Assembly: GCA_041662485.1 (NCBI GenBank)
Contig: JBAZSJ010000004.1
Coordinates: 1-64,000 of the forward strand
Direction of reading: 5' to 3'
DNA: 64,000 bases
Source of the DNA: Rariglobus sp041662485
Lineage (GTDB): Bacteria; Verrucomicrobiota; Verrucomicrobiia; Opitutales; Opitutaceae
The notes under the pieces are model-generated. The model did no database searches, was not told where the DNA came from, and worked only from the letters and a program-made list of their open reading frames with translations. Position 1 is the stretch's first letter, and the number at the start of each line of letters is the position of its first letter. Made by a program: the position numbers and the translations under genes. Below, one piece after another: positions 26,285-36,244 of the stretch.

Positions 26285-27433
26285 TCAGCCAAACCGGCGG
26301 CCCCAGCGGCGCACCGGTTCCTCAAGGAAATGATAACTTGCGACCGCGAGGATGAACGAGAGCACGATGTAGTAAACCAGATGGAGGGGTTCGTTGGGAA
26401 GGTAGCTCCTTCCGGTGGTATGACGCAGGACGGCGGGTCCGAACCAGTGCATGAAATTATGGTAGACGTAGATGCCGTAGCTGATTCCGCCGATGTAGAC
26501 AAACGTCGGCCGGCTCAGGCAGCGGGCGGTGAAGCCGTCGGGTTTGCGCAGCACGTAGACGATCAGCACCCCAAAGCCCAGGGCCTGGATCAGGGGATCG
26601 AACACCGCCCAATATGCTGGGAAAATGCTGTCCGTGGTTTTGAGGAAGACGCCGTAAAGCAGCCATCCGGCGGCCGGCACGAGCAGCAGGCGCAGGCGGA
26701 ACAAGGTGGCGAAGCGGTCCAGCCAGCCCAACCGGTGTCCCCAGGCGATCATTCCTCCGATCGCGAAGAAATCAAGGCAGCAGGGCAGGGGCGTATAGAT
26801 GGTCGAAAGATTGCTCCATCGGAAGGCCAAGATTATTTCGCGGGACAGGGGGCCGGTGAGCAGCACGGCGAGCAACACAAGGTTCAGGCTTCGTTTCGGG
26901 GCGAACAGGATCACGAAGGGCCAGAAAAGATAGAACTGCTGTTCGACGGCGAGGGTCCAGAAATGGGAAAGCATTCCCGGCCAGCCCTGGACATGGAACA
27001 CATACTGGTTGGTGACCATGAACACATGCCACCAGATGGTTTCGCGCGTCGGCGCGACGTTGAAGCAATAGGCCACGGCGAGGCAGAGGAAATACGCCGG
27101 CCACAGACGGAAGATGCGCCGGATAAAAAAGACGCGCACGGCGGATCGTCCGGCAAGGCGGCCGTCCTCGATTTTTGCGCGGGCTTCCAGCAGCAGCAGC
27201 GTGATCAGGAAGCCGCTCAGCACAAAAAACAGGCGCACGGCCCACTGTCCCAGCTCGGAAAACCCCGAGATGGTGGGCGAGAAGTGGTGGATCAACACGG
27301 CGATGACCGCGACGCAGCGCAGGCCGTCAAGAGCCGGCGCGTAGAAGCCCGTCGAGCGGCCGCCCGTGACCGCTGCGGCGGCCGCCGGTTCGGGCGGAAA
27401 ACAGAGGGGGGCGGAGGCGGCGGGCGAGGGCAC
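26285..27433 (-). CDS. Acyltransferase-3 family membrane protein, GTG start
   Basis: The 382-residue protein has ten predicted membrane helices. YAPALDGLRCVAVIAVLIHH near residue 30 and AVRLFFVLSGFLITLLLLE follow the family pattern, as do FWTLAVEQQFYLFWPFVI and, near the end, YHFLEEPVRRWG. It is full length and should transfer acyl groups to the polysaccharide at the inner membrane. GTG at 27433 starts the frame two bases after the stop of the FkbM gene. The alanine-rich first 25 residues are unusual; a later start is possible but none is marked by a better ribosome site. Confidence 0.88.
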   Translation of the reverse strand: MPSPAASAPLCFPPEPAAAAAVTGGRSTGFYAPALDGLRCVAVIAVLIHHFSPTISGFSELGQWAVRLFFVLSGFLITLLLLEARAKIEDGRLAGRSAVRVFFIRRIFRLWPAYFLCLAVAYCFNVAPTRETIWWHVFMVTNQYVFHVQGWPGMLSHFWTLAVEQQFYLFWPFVILFAPKRSLNLVLLAVLLTGPLSREIILAFRWSNLSTIYTPLPCCLDFFAIGGMIAWGHRLGWLDRFATLFRLRLLLVPAAGWLLYGVFLKTTDSIFPAYWAVFDPLIQALGFGVLIVYVLRKPDGFTARCLSRPTFVYIGGISYGIYVYHNFMHWFGPAVLRHTTGRSYLPNEPLHLVYYIVLSFILAVASYHFLEEPVRRWGRRFG

Positions 27434-27435
27434 GG

Positions 27436-28197
27436 TCAGTCGGGGAGGCGATCGTCGCGGGTGAGATGTTTTTCGAGCGCGAAGAGCGCGTTGCAGAACT
27501 CGGCGGTCTGGGTGTAACGGCAGCCGTATTGTTCATAGACGCCGATGAGCCAGAAGCCGTGCGGGCGCAGCCGGTCGATCAGCTCCGGCAGCGGGGTGAA
27601 GCGGGGGTTGCCCGGCATGAGGCCGGCTTCGACGACGATGTAGTCGATCGCACCGGCTGCGAGCAGGGGCGCGGCGCCTTGCAGGACGGCCATTTCAAAG
27701 CCTTCGACGTCGATCTTGAGCAGGTCGATGCGGGTGATGCCTTGCCTCGCGCAAAAAGCCGCCAAGGTGTCGAGTTCCAGCCGCACTTTCGGGCCGCTTG
27801 CGCCGGTGGTGCCGACCAGCGAGGGAACCAGGGAGTTCTGATCGGAGCTTTCGTGCAGCTGTATCCAAGTCTCGCCGGCATGGTCGGCGAGCGCGAGGGC
27901 GTGGCAGTGCACTTTGATGTCGCCGCACGTTTTGGTTTTAAGCGCGGCGAAAGTGGCGGGGACCGGCTCGAACGAGTGGATCGTCGCCGAGGGAAAAAGC
28001 GGGCGAAGCCGTTCGACGGTCTGGCCGACATTGGCGCCAACGTCGAAGATGACGCGCGGCCGCCACTGCGGCCAGTGAGAGCGAAGCGATTCGAAGGCAT
28101 CCGTCCCTTTGGGCAGGTGGGGCCGCCGGTATATCTCGTAGCCCGCGGAGGAGAGCACGCGCCTGAAGGCGTTTTTAAGGTGGCGGGAAAGGAGCAT
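27436..28197 (-). CDS. FkbM-family methyltransferase
   Basis: The 253-residue protein carries VIFDVGANVGQTVERL at residues 49-64, IHSFEPVPATFAAL, and ITRIDLLKIDVEGFEMAVLQG, the complete FkbM signature. The last 50 residues contain LIGVYEQYGCRYTQTAEFCNALF, typical of FkbM proteins in surface-sugar clusters. It should methylate a sugar hydroxyl. A GGAAAGGAG stretch lies just before the ATG at 28197, one of the few clear ribosome sites in the locus. Confidence 0.9.
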   Translation of the reverse strand: MLLSRHLKNAFRRVLSSAGYEIYRRPHLPKGTDAFESLRSHWPQWRPRVIFDVGANVGQTVERLRPLFPSATIHSFEPVPATFAALKTKTCGDIKVHCHALALADHAGETWIQLHESSDQNSLVPSLVGTTGASGPKVRLELDTLAAFCARQGITRIDLLKIDVEGFEMAVLQGAAPLLAAGAIDYIVVEAGLMPGNPRFTPLPELIDRLRPHGFWLIGVYEQYGCRYTQTAEFCNALFALEKHLTRDDRLPD

Positions 28198-28252
28198 TTC
28201 CAGGGAGGACCTGGCGGGAGGGGCGGGACGTCGGCCGACGGATCGGAGTGTG

Positions 28253-29490
<1,238 letters not shown>

Positions 29491-29494
<4 letters not shown>

Positions 29495-30345
29495 ATGATG
29501 TCCACGAAGCTTTTTTCGACGCGCTTGAACATGAAAATGCCGCTGACGACCGTCAGCAGCGTCATTCCGAGCGAGAGCATGAGCAGATGGGGGCCGACCG
29601 AGCCGGTGCCGAGCAGCATGTGGCGGAGGCACTCGACGGGCATGGTCATGGGATTAAGGGCGACCAGCGTCCGCCAGTGGGCGGGGACCTGTTCGAGGGG
29701 GTAGATGACGGGCGTCGCATACATCCAGAGTTGCACGAGGAACGTGGCCAGCACGACGAAGTCGCGGAATTTTGCGGTGAGCGCGGCGAGCCAGAGACCG
29801 GCGCCGAGGCTGAACAGGCCGATCTGGAGGACGACCAAGGGAAGAAGCACGATATCCCAGCCGACATGCGCCGCGCCCAGGCCGTCCGGCATCAAGGCGA
29901 AGATCACGTAGATCACGCCAAAGGTCAGAAGCTGGATGGCAAACGCGGTGAGGTTGGAGACGACGCCGGCGATGGGGATGATGAGGCGCGGGAAGTAGAC
30001 CTTGCCGAAGAGCGAGGCGTTGCTGGTGAGGGTGGTCGCGGTGGACTGGAAGGTCTGGGCGAAGTAATTCCAGCCGAGCAGGCCGCACTGGTAAAACAAC
30101 ACCGGGGCGATGCCCGAGGTGGGGATTTTGGCGAACCGGTTGAAGACCATCGTAAACACCAGGGTGGTGAGCAGCGGCTGCACGATGAACCAAAGCGGAC
30201 CCAGGATGGTCTGCTTGTAGCGGGCCACGAAATCGCGCCAGACGAGCAGCCAGAGCAGGTCGCGGTAGGCCCAGAGTTCCCGCCAGTCCAGGAAACGCCA
30301 GCCGCCGGTGGGCTCGACGACGGTTTCGGTTTGGCTGTGTTTCAT
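29491..30345 (-). CDS. wzm: Polysaccharide ABC exporter permease (Wzm)
   Basis: The 284-residue protein has six membrane helices after a cytosolic N-terminus with LWAYRDLLWLLVWRDFVARYKQT, the amphipathic interface helix of ABC-2 glycan exporters. KQTILGPLWFIVQPLLTTLV and YATPVIYPLEQVP are typical of the Wzm/TagG group. It forms the membrane channel for the ATPase encoded next to it. Its start overlaps the preceding GT4 stop and its stop overlaps the ATPase start, so the subunits are made in step. Confidence 0.92.
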
Positions 30346-31418
30346 GGAGTCAAAATGGTCTTCAAGGTTTGGCGAAAGGTTTCAAATCCGAAGCGGTGAC
30401 GCGCGCGGTTGGCGATCGCCCGGGCGTCCCACGGGGTTGAAAGGATGGCGGTGCAGGCGGCGGCGATCGCAGGGACGTCCGCATAGGGAACGATGCGGCC
30501 GCAGGTGTCGTCGACAACTTCCGGCGCGCCGCCTTCGTCGGCGGCGAGGCAGGGTTTTCCGGCGGCCATGGCCTCCAGGTAGACGAGGCCGAAGCCTTCC
30601 TTCTGGCTAGGCAGGGCGAAGAGCGTGCAGCGGGCGAACTCGTGCCGGAGTTGCGCGTCGCTGACAAAGCCCGCGAATTCGACGGCGTCGCCGAGGTGGA
30701 GTTCGCGCGCGAGATTCTGCAGGCGGTGGGCGTCGTCGCCGCGGCCGATCACGCGCAGCTTGGTGCCGGGGGATGACTTCAGGATGGCCGGCATGGCCTC
30801 GATGAGATGGTCGATGCCCTTGTAGCGGTCGGCGGAGGACAGGCGGGACACCGTCAGGATGACAGGCTGGCTTGTGCCGATCACGGCGGCATCCGCGCCG
30901 GATTCGAGCAGCGGATCGAGCGTGTTGGGCAGGACGACGAGGCGGCTTTCATCGAGCGGGATGCGGCTTAGGATTTCCCGACGGGTGAACTCGCTGACGC
31001 AGAGGATACGGTGGGCGCCCTTCAGCGCGCGGCGTTCCCAAAACGTGAACGGCCGCCACACCTCGATGCCGTGGGCGACGAGCACGTAGCGCAACCCGGG
31101 CCGGAGCCAGCTCGCCAGCCAGGCGACGGGCAGCTGGGCGATGTGGCCGCAGACGATGAGCCGGGTGTAACGGCTGAGTTGGAGGACCTCGGTGACGAAC
31201 TCTTTTTTATCGCGGTTGCAGGCGGACCATTCGGCGAGCGCCGGACCCGTGTAGGGGCGCAGGTCGGCCGAATCGATGTCGCTGTCGTTGAGGGCGACGA
31301 AGCGCACCCGGCCTTTTTCGTCCGCGATTTGGCACAGCGCCTTGAGGTAGAGCCGGAGGCAGCGCGGGATGCCGCTGTCGGTCGTGAAAAGCTCGGGGGC
31401 GAGCAGGAGGAAATTCAT
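30342..31418 (-). CDS. Glycosyltransferase family 4
   Basis: The 358-residue protein has MNFLLLAPELFTTDSGIPRC at its start, ILTVSRLSSADRYKGIDHLI at the domain junction, LRVIGRGDDAHRL, and EGFGLVYLEAMAAGKPCLAA as donor motif. SADRYKG is the loop seen in many GDP-mannose-type GT4 enzymes. The ATG at 31418 shares its first base with the stop of the upstream gene (TAATG). The long frame upstream of this start reads as basic shadow sequence and was rejected. Confidence 0.9.
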   Translation of the reverse strand: MNFLLLAPELFTTDSGIPRCLRLYLKALCQIADEKGRVRFVALNDSDIDSADLRPYTGPALAEWSACNRDKKEFVTEVLQLSRYTRLIVCGHIAQLPVAWLASWLRPGLRYVLVAHGIEVWRPFTFWERRALKGAHRILCVSEFTRREILSRIPLDESRLVVLPNTLDPLLESGADAAVIGTSQPVILTVSRLSSADRYKGIDHLIEAMPAILKSSPGTKLRVIGRGDDAHRLQNLARELHLGDAVEFAGFVSDAQLRHEFARCTLFALPSQKEGFGLVYLEAMAAGKPCLAADEGGAPEVVDDTCGRIVPYADVPAIAAACTAILSTPWDARAIANRARHRFGFETFRQTLKTILTP

Positions 31419-32239
31419 TATGCGGACGGGCGCCTGAGGTTTGAAAAACAGGCGCGCAGTTTCCAGGCGACCATGCGGAAAATGGCGCTGAGCAGCGCGG
31501 ACCAGGGCATGTCCTTGGGATGGCGCATCACGCCGACACCGGGCACGTAGGCGCGGAGCATGGTGCTTTGGGCGATGCGCACTGCGAGGCGCTGGAGGTT
31601 GTCGGCGCTGCGTCCGTGCAGGATGACGGCGTAGCCTTCGACGACCGAGGGGAAATAGGTCATGAGGTTGTAGCCGTGGGGAATCGAGATGATGCGCAGA
31701 TCGCTTTCGTAGAGGGCCACGCGGAAGCTTTTCTGGTCCCAGGTGCGGCCGGTCGGTTCGAGCATCTGGGCGTAAAGTTCGCGCCATCGGGCGAAGAACG
31801 CGCTGACGCGTTCGTTCCGGCGCCAGGCGATCACGCCCGAGTTGAACTCGGGAAAGGAGCTGGGCAGACCGGGAATCGTATAGTGGCCGCCGCCGCTGTG
31901 CTGCATGGCGGCGAGTTCGAAGCGGTCGAGCAGGGCGAAAAGCGGATCGAGCGAACCCACCACCATGGTGTCGCTGTCGATGAACAGGCAGCGGGCCCAG
32001 GGCGCCTGGTCCATGTGGAGCTTCATCGCGCTGCCGGGCAGGGTCGCATCAATGTGGATGATCTTGTCCCACAGGGAAGGGTCTTCGGGAGGCGTGTCGG
32101 TCAGCAGGTAGACGGGCAGACCGGGGTTGGTTTTTCGCAGCGAGGCGGCCGAGAAGGCGGATTCGTCCAGATAACGCTTTCCCACGGCTACATAGATCAC
32201 GCCACGGTCGGCAGGTGAACTGGCTGGCGATATCGTCAT
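31418..32239 (-). CDS. Putative GT8-like glycosyltransferase
   Basis: The 273-residue protein has VIYVAVGKRYLDESAFSAAS at the N-terminus and CLFIDSDTMVVGSLDPLF at residues 84-101, in which DSD should bind the metal-nucleotide. EFNSGVIAWRRNERV follows, as in GT8-like retaining enzymes. The C-terminal 70 residues are basic and amphipathic and may bind the membrane. It is the second gene of the locus, just after the amidotransferase and before a GT4 gene. Confidence 0.72.
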   Translation of the reverse strand: MTISPASSPADRGVIYVAVGKRYLDESAFSAASLRKTNPGLPVYLLTDTPPEDPSLWDKIIHIDATLPGSAMKLHMDQAPWARCLFIDSDTMVVGSLDPLFALLDRFELAAMQHSGGGHYTIPGLPSSFPEFNSGVIAWRRNERVSAFFARWRELYAQMLEPTGRTWDQKSFRVALYESDLRIISIPHGYNLMTYFPSVVEGYAVILHGRSADNLQRLAVRIAQSTMLRAYVPGVGVMRHPKDMPWSALLSAIFRMVAWKLRACFSNLRRPSA

Positions 32240-32278
32240 GGGTGGGCGGTCGGGGAAATGAGGTTTCGGGATGTTCCC

Positions 32279-34162
32279 TCAGCGTGACTTACGATTCACG
32301 AATGCGATGAGCATGGCGAGACTCCATACGCGCGACCATTCGGCGGTGTCGTTGCCCGCGAGAAACCCGCGCCAGCGCGCCTGCACCGCGTCGGCCGCGA
32401 AGAGTCCACTGCGGCCGACGCTTTCGGCGGAAAAGGTGTCTTCGAGAAACGGTTTCAGCGGTCCGCGCATCCATTGGGCGAACGGCAGGGTGAATCCGCG
32501 TTTCGGACGCGTGAGCAGATCAGGAGGGAGCAGGTCGCGGACGGCGTAGGCCAGCGCGGCCTTCGGGTTGGCCGGGGTGTATTTGAACGCGGTGGGCTGG
32601 CGGGCGAGCCAGCTCACGAGCGGACGGTCCACGAAGGGCACGCGCAGCTCGAGTGACTGGCTCATGCTCATCACGTCGCTGTCGCGCAGGAGCACGTCGG
32701 TCATGTAGCCGCGCAGCTCCGCGGCGCTGGTGATGGAGAACAGGTCAACGTCCGGAAGCTGGGCGGCTAGCGCGGCCTCTTCGGGATGGGGGGCGTAGGC
32801 GTGCCGCGCGTCGGCGCCCAGCAGAGAGCGGCGGGTGGATTCGTCGAGCACGCGACGTTGCAACAGCGCGAGCGCGGCGGGCGAATGGGCGTGGCGCAAC
32901 GTGTCGGCGAGCTTGCGCCGGCGGGTGTCGCCGCGTTGCCAGCGGACGAGCAACGCCTCGCGCATCCAGCCGGGCAGCGCGCGCCAGCCGGGCAGCCATC
33001 GCGAGAGGCGCGGGACGTTGCGGAACGACGGGTAGCCGCCGAAAAGCTCGTCCGCGCCGAGGCCCGAAAGCGCGACCGTGACGCCTCCGGCGCGGGCCGC
33101 CTGGCTGACGTAGTAGGTGTTGATGCCGTCGCCGGTGGGCTGGTCGAGCGTGGCGAGGATGGCGTCGATGTCGCCGGCCACGCGTTCGCCGGTGAGGACG
33201 CTGGCGTGGTGGTCGGTGCCGAGGTAACGGGCGTTGGCGGCGGCGGCGTCCGCCTCGGAATAGCCGGCTTCGTCGAAGCCGAGAGAAAAGGTTTTGAGCC
33301 GCGCGCCGCCGAGCCTGGTCATGAGCGCCACGAGCGCGGTCGAGTCGAGTCCGCCTGAGAGGAACGCGCCGACCGGCACGTCGGCGATGGCGTGGGCGCG
33401 CACGGAGTCCTCCAGCTGGACGCGCAGGCCGGCGGTGAATTCGGCCGGCGAGCGGGCGAGGCGGATGTCGTCGGCGGCGTAGGCGTCGCGCAGCGTCCAG
33501 TAGGTTTTGACGTCGAGTTTCCCCGCGCGCCAGACGGCGCACTCGCCGGGACGGAGGCTGCGCACGTCGCGATAGATCGTCTGCGGCGCGGGCACGGCGA
33601 GCCAGTCGAGGTAGGAGTTGACCGCCTGCGGATCGATGGCGGCGGGCACGCGGACGGACGCGATGAGGGCGTTGAGCTCCGAGGCAAACAGCAGGCCGCC
33701 GTCGGCGGTGGAGTGAACGTAGAGCGGCTTGATGCCGAAAGGATCGCGGGCGAGCAGAAGAGTGCGTTCCTGCGAATCCCAGGCGGCGAAGGCGAACATG
33801 CCGCGCAGGCGGTTGAGGCAGCCTTCGCCCCAGTGCGCGACGGCGCCTAGCAGGATCTCGGTGTCGCACTCGGTATGAAAGGACCTGCCGGCCGCCTCCA
33901 ACTCGACGCGCAGGGCGCGGAAGTTGTAGATCGCGCCGTTGAACACGAGGTGCCAGCGACCGTCGGGCGTGCTCATGGGCTGGTGCCCGTGGGCGGGGTC
34001 GAAGATCGCCAGCCGTCGCATTCCGAGCGTGGCATCGCCCCACGTGTCCGCGCCTTCGTCGTCCGGGCCACGGCGAACCATGGCCGCGTTCATCCGCGTC
34101 ACGGCGGCAAGCCGGTCAGACGGGGACTGTGTTTGGCTGAGATAGCCGGCTATGCCGCACAT
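32279..34162 (-). CDS. asnB: Asparagine synthase (glutamine-hydrolysing) family protein, first gene of the polysaccharide locus
   Basis: The 627-residue protein starts MCGIAGYLS, with Cys2 as glutaminase nucleophile, and has RRGPDDEG at residues 30-37 and FNGAIYNF. The synthetase half has the PP-loop SGGLDST at residues 269-275. All parts for glutamine-dependent amidation through an adenylated carboxylate are present. AsnB-like proteins are frequent in exopolysaccharide loci, where they may amidate uronic acids; ordinary asparagine synthesis is equally possible. The upstream 178 bases probably carry the locus promoter. The symbol marks the family only. Confidence 0.85.
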   Translation of the reverse strand: MCGIAGYLSQTQSPSDRLAAVTRMNAAMVRRGPDDEGADTWGDATLGMRRLAIFDPAHGHQPMSTPDGRWHLVFNGAIYNFRALRVELEAAGRSFHTECDTEILLGAVAHWGEGCLNRLRGMFAFAAWDSQERTLLLARDPFGIKPLYVHSTADGGLLFASELNALIASVRVPAAIDPQAVNSYLDWLAVPAPQTIYRDVRSLRPGECAVWRAGKLDVKTYWTLRDAYAADDIRLARSPAEFTAGLRVQLEDSVRAHAIADVPVGAFLSGGLDSTALVALMTRLGGARLKTFSLGFDEAGYSEADAAAANARYLGTDHHASVLTGERVAGDIDAILATLDQPTGDGINTYYVSQAARAGGVTVALSGLGADELFGGYPSFRNVPRLSRWLPGWRALPGWMREALLVRWQRGDTRRRKLADTLRHAHSPAALALLQRRVLDESTRRSLLGADARHAYAPHPEEAALAAQLPDVDLFSITSAAELRGYMTDVLLRDSDVMSMSQSLELRVPFVDRPLVSWLARQPTAFKYTPANPKAALAYAVRDLLPPDLLTRPKRGFTLPFAQWMRGPLKPFLEDTFSAESVGRSGLFAADAVQARWRGFLAGNDTAEWSRVWSLAMLIAFVNRKSR

Positions 34163-34340
34163 GGGTTTGCAAAAAAGGAAGGCTTCGCCCCGTCACTTCC
34201 CTAAGAAAAGTGACCGGGTTGAGGGAAAAAGGGGCAGGGGGCCCATTGAAACAATACTAGGGTTTAACCCCCAGCCTTCATCAGGTGAATACAGAGGGAG
34301 GAGCGCCGCAATGCCTTTGTTTTGAGGCGATTGGATCCGT
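34163..34340 (-). promoter_or_regulatory. Probable leader and promoter region of the polysaccharide locus
   Basis: This 178-base gap separates the DJ-1 gene from the first gene of the locus, and it is the only gap above 70 bases on that side before the 34-kb gene row. On the minus strand it holds a GTCACTT/AAGTGAC inverted repeat at 34192-34214 with a 9-base loop, close to the asnB start. No recognisable JUMPstart or ops element is present. A promoter here is inferred from position; I cannot name -35 and -10 boxes with confidence. Confidence 0.4.
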
Positions 34341-34880
34341 TCATGCGCAAATCGAACGGGCGATCTCGGCGGATTTTTCGGGGGAGACGAGTTTTTCGAC
34401 GAGCAGCAGCCCAAAATCGACTGCCGTGCCCGCTCCGCGAGACGTCAAAAGACGTCCGTCGGCGACCACGCGTTTGTCGGCGAGAATAGCGGTCAGTTCG
34501 TTGGCCACCGAAAAATGCGCGGTGTAGCGGCGCCCGGCGAGCAGGCCGGCGTCGTGGAGCACGGCGGGGGCGGCGCAGATGGCGGCGAGCCAGCGGTCGG
34601 CCTTGTGGTGCAGGAGCACGGTGGAGCGGACGCGCGGGTCGGACCGCATCAAGGCGACGCCGGGGCCGCCGGGAAGCAGGAGCAGGTCGAAGACGCTCTC
34701 GCCGACGGCGGAGAGCGTGGTGTCGGCGTGCATCGTGAGGCCGTTGCGACCGGTCACATGGATGGTTTCGCCGAGCGCGGCCACCGTGACCTCGGCGTCG
34801 GCGCGGCGGAGCAGGTCGATGGGGGCGACGGCTTCCAATTCCTCAAAACCCTCTGGCAAGATTGCGAGAACCGTGGGCAT
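34341..34880 (-). CDS. DJ-1/PfpI family protein (YajL-like)
   Basis: The 179-residue protein has PEGFEELEAVAPIDLLRRA at the N-terminus with the conserved glutamate (Glu16 by alignment) and AAICAAPAVLHDAG with the nucleophile-elbow cysteine at 102. Family members act as deglycase/glyoxalase-type or chaperone proteins against oxidative and carbonyl stress. GTAVDFGLLLVEKL is the usual C-terminal helix. It is transcribed away from the epimerase-like gene at 34900, with only 19 bases between the starts. Confidence 0.88.
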   Translation of the reverse strand: MPTVLAILPEGFEELEAVAPIDLLRRADAEVTVAALGETIHVTGRNGLTMHADTTLSAVGESVFDLLLLPGGPGVALMRSDPRVRSTVLLHHKADRWLAAICAAPAVLHDAGLLAGRRYTAHFSVANELTAILADKRVVADGRLLTSRGAGTAVDFGLLLVEKLVSPEKSAEIARSICA

Positions 34881-34899
34881 GTTCTTAGTTCAAACACGG

Positions 34900-35799
34900 A
34901 TGAGCCTGGTTGCACCTGAAATTTTTAAGGGAAAACACCTCGCGATCTTCGGCGCCGGCTATGTGGGCGCCGAGGTCGCGCGGCAGGCGGTCGCGCGCGG
35001 GGTGCGCGTGACCGCGCTCACTCGCAACGCGGGGAAAGCCGAGGCGCTGCGTGCGCTCGGGGTGGCAACCGTCGTCGCCGATCTCGCGGACGATGACTGG
35101 CGCAACCACCCGGCGTTGGCGGGCGGGGCGGATTTCGCGCTCAACTGTGTGAGTTCCGGCGGCGGCGGGGCGGACGGCTATCGCCGCAGCTACGTCGAGG
35201 GCATGCGTTCCGTGCTGGCGTGGGCGGGGCGGGTGCCGGTGGGGACGATTGTCTACACAAGCAGCACATCGGTCTATCCGCAGGACGACGGCGCGCGCGT
35301 CGATGAAACCGCTCCGACCGACGGGGCCGGTGAAAACGGGAAAATTCTGCTGGAGGCGGAAGCTCTCCTGAGCGCATGGAGCGGACGGGGTTTTGCGCTC
35401 CGGCTGGCGGGAATCTACGGACCCCGGCGCCACCACTTGCTCGACCAGTTGCGCGATGGCGCCGGGGTGGTGGCCGGGCGCGGCGACCATCATCTCAACC
35501 TGATCCATCGCGACGACATTGCCGGCGCGGTGTGGGCTACGCTGGCCGCGCCTGCGGGCGGGGTTGGCGGAGTTTTCAACGTGGCCGACGACGGGGCCGC
35601 GCCGAAGTCCGAGGTGATCAACTGGCTGGCCGCGCGCCTAGGCGTGGCGGAGCCTATTTTTAGCGGTGCTCCCGCGACGGGCCGACGCGCCGTCACGCCC
35701 GACCGGGTGATCGCCAACGACAAAATAAAACGGGCGCTCGGCTGGCGGCCACGCTACCCGACGTTTCGCGAAGGCTACGCCGCGATACTTGGTGCTTGA
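34900..35799 (+). CDS. NAD(P)-binding epimerase/dehydratase-like protein
   Basis: The 299-residue protein has an N-terminal Rossmann site LAIFGAGYVGAEVARQA and IVYTSSTSVYPQDDG, with the Ser/Thr-Tyr region of extended short-chain enzymes. LAGIYGPRRHH and NLIHRDDIAGA follow, as in the NAD-dependent epimerase family. It resembles the YeeZ/SDR-atypical group rather than a classical sugar epimerase, and the usual YxxxK is not preserved: the tyrosine is followed by PQDD. Activity is uncertain. The ATG at 34900 is preferred because the upstream extension overlaps the divergent DJ-1 gene. Confidence 0.78.
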   Translation: MSLVAPEIFKGKHLAIFGAGYVGAEVARQAVARGVRVTALTRNAGKAEALRALGVATVVADLADDDWRNHPALAGGADFALNCVSSGGGGADGYRRSYVEGMRSVLAWAGRVPVGTIVYTSSTSVYPQDDGARVDETAPTDGAGENGKILLEAEALLSAWSGRGFALRLAGIYGPRRHHLLDQLRDGAGVVAGRGDHHLNLIHRDDIAGAVWATLAAPAGGVGGVFNVADDGAAPKSEVINWLAARLGVAEPIFSGAPATGRRAVTPDRVIANDKIKRALGWRPRYPTFREGYAAILGA

Positions 35800-35870
35800 A
35801 GATTTTCACGCGTTGGGAGGCATTAACCGTCTCTCAACTCTCATCACCCAACTCTCAATCCCCTCCCACC

Positions 35871-36179
35871 ATGGCCGGCGTAGGCAAACTCCTCAAACAA
35901 GCCCAGAAAATGCAGAAATCCATCGAGTCCCTCCAGACTCAGATGGAAGCCAAGATCATCGATATCACCAGCGGCGGCGGCGCGATCAAGATCCAGGTCA
36001 ACGGCGCGGGCAAGTTCGTCTCCCTTTCCCTCGACCCCGAGTTCCTCAAGGAGGATTCGAAGCTCGTCTCCGACACGCTTCTCGCCGCCGTCCAGGACGC
36101 GGCCAAGCAGGCCAAGGAATACAACGATGCCGAGATGCAGAAGGTCACATCGGCCTTCCAGATGCCGGGGATGTTCTGA
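35871..36179 (+). CDS. ybaB: YbaB/EbfC nucleoid-associated protein
   Basis: The 102-residue protein has MAGVGKLLKQAQKMQKSIES, a central beta-sheet with VNGAGKFVSLSLDPEFL and a C-terminal helix with QMPGMF. This is the standard YbaB length and sequence pattern; the dimer binds DNA with little sequence preference. It precedes recR by 65 bases, and the ybaB-recR order is widespread in bacteria (often with dnaX), which supports both calls. The gap holds a CTAG-rich palindrome. Confidence 0.95.
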   Translation: MAGVGKLLKQAQKMQKSIESLQTQMEAKIIDITSGGGAIKIQVNGAGKFVSLSLDPEFLKEDSKLVSDTLLAAVQDAAKQAKEYNDAEMQKVTSAFQMPGMF

Positions 36180-36194
36180 GCGCGGCGAAGCCGC

Positions 36195-36237
36195 TTCTAG
36201 TTTCTAGCCACTAGTCGCTAGCAGCTAGAAACTAGTC
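36195..36237. repeat. CTAG-rich palindromic repeat between ybaB and recR
   Basis: The stretch contains a perfect inverted repeat, CTAGTTTCTAG at 36197-36207 and CTAGAAACTAG at 36225-36235, with a 17-base loop that itself holds CTAGTCGCTAG. CTAG is rare in most bacterial genomes, so five or more copies in 43 bases is striking. A related array lies at 63772-63813. The hairpin may be a mobile small repeat or an attenuating structure in the ybaB-recR transcript. Confidence 0.8.
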
Positions 36238-36244
36238 ACAAGCC

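Noticed and set aside
34163..34340. JUMPstart/ops antitermination element before the polysaccharide locus
   Set aside because: Searched by eye for GGCGGTAGCGT-like sequence on the minus strand; none found.
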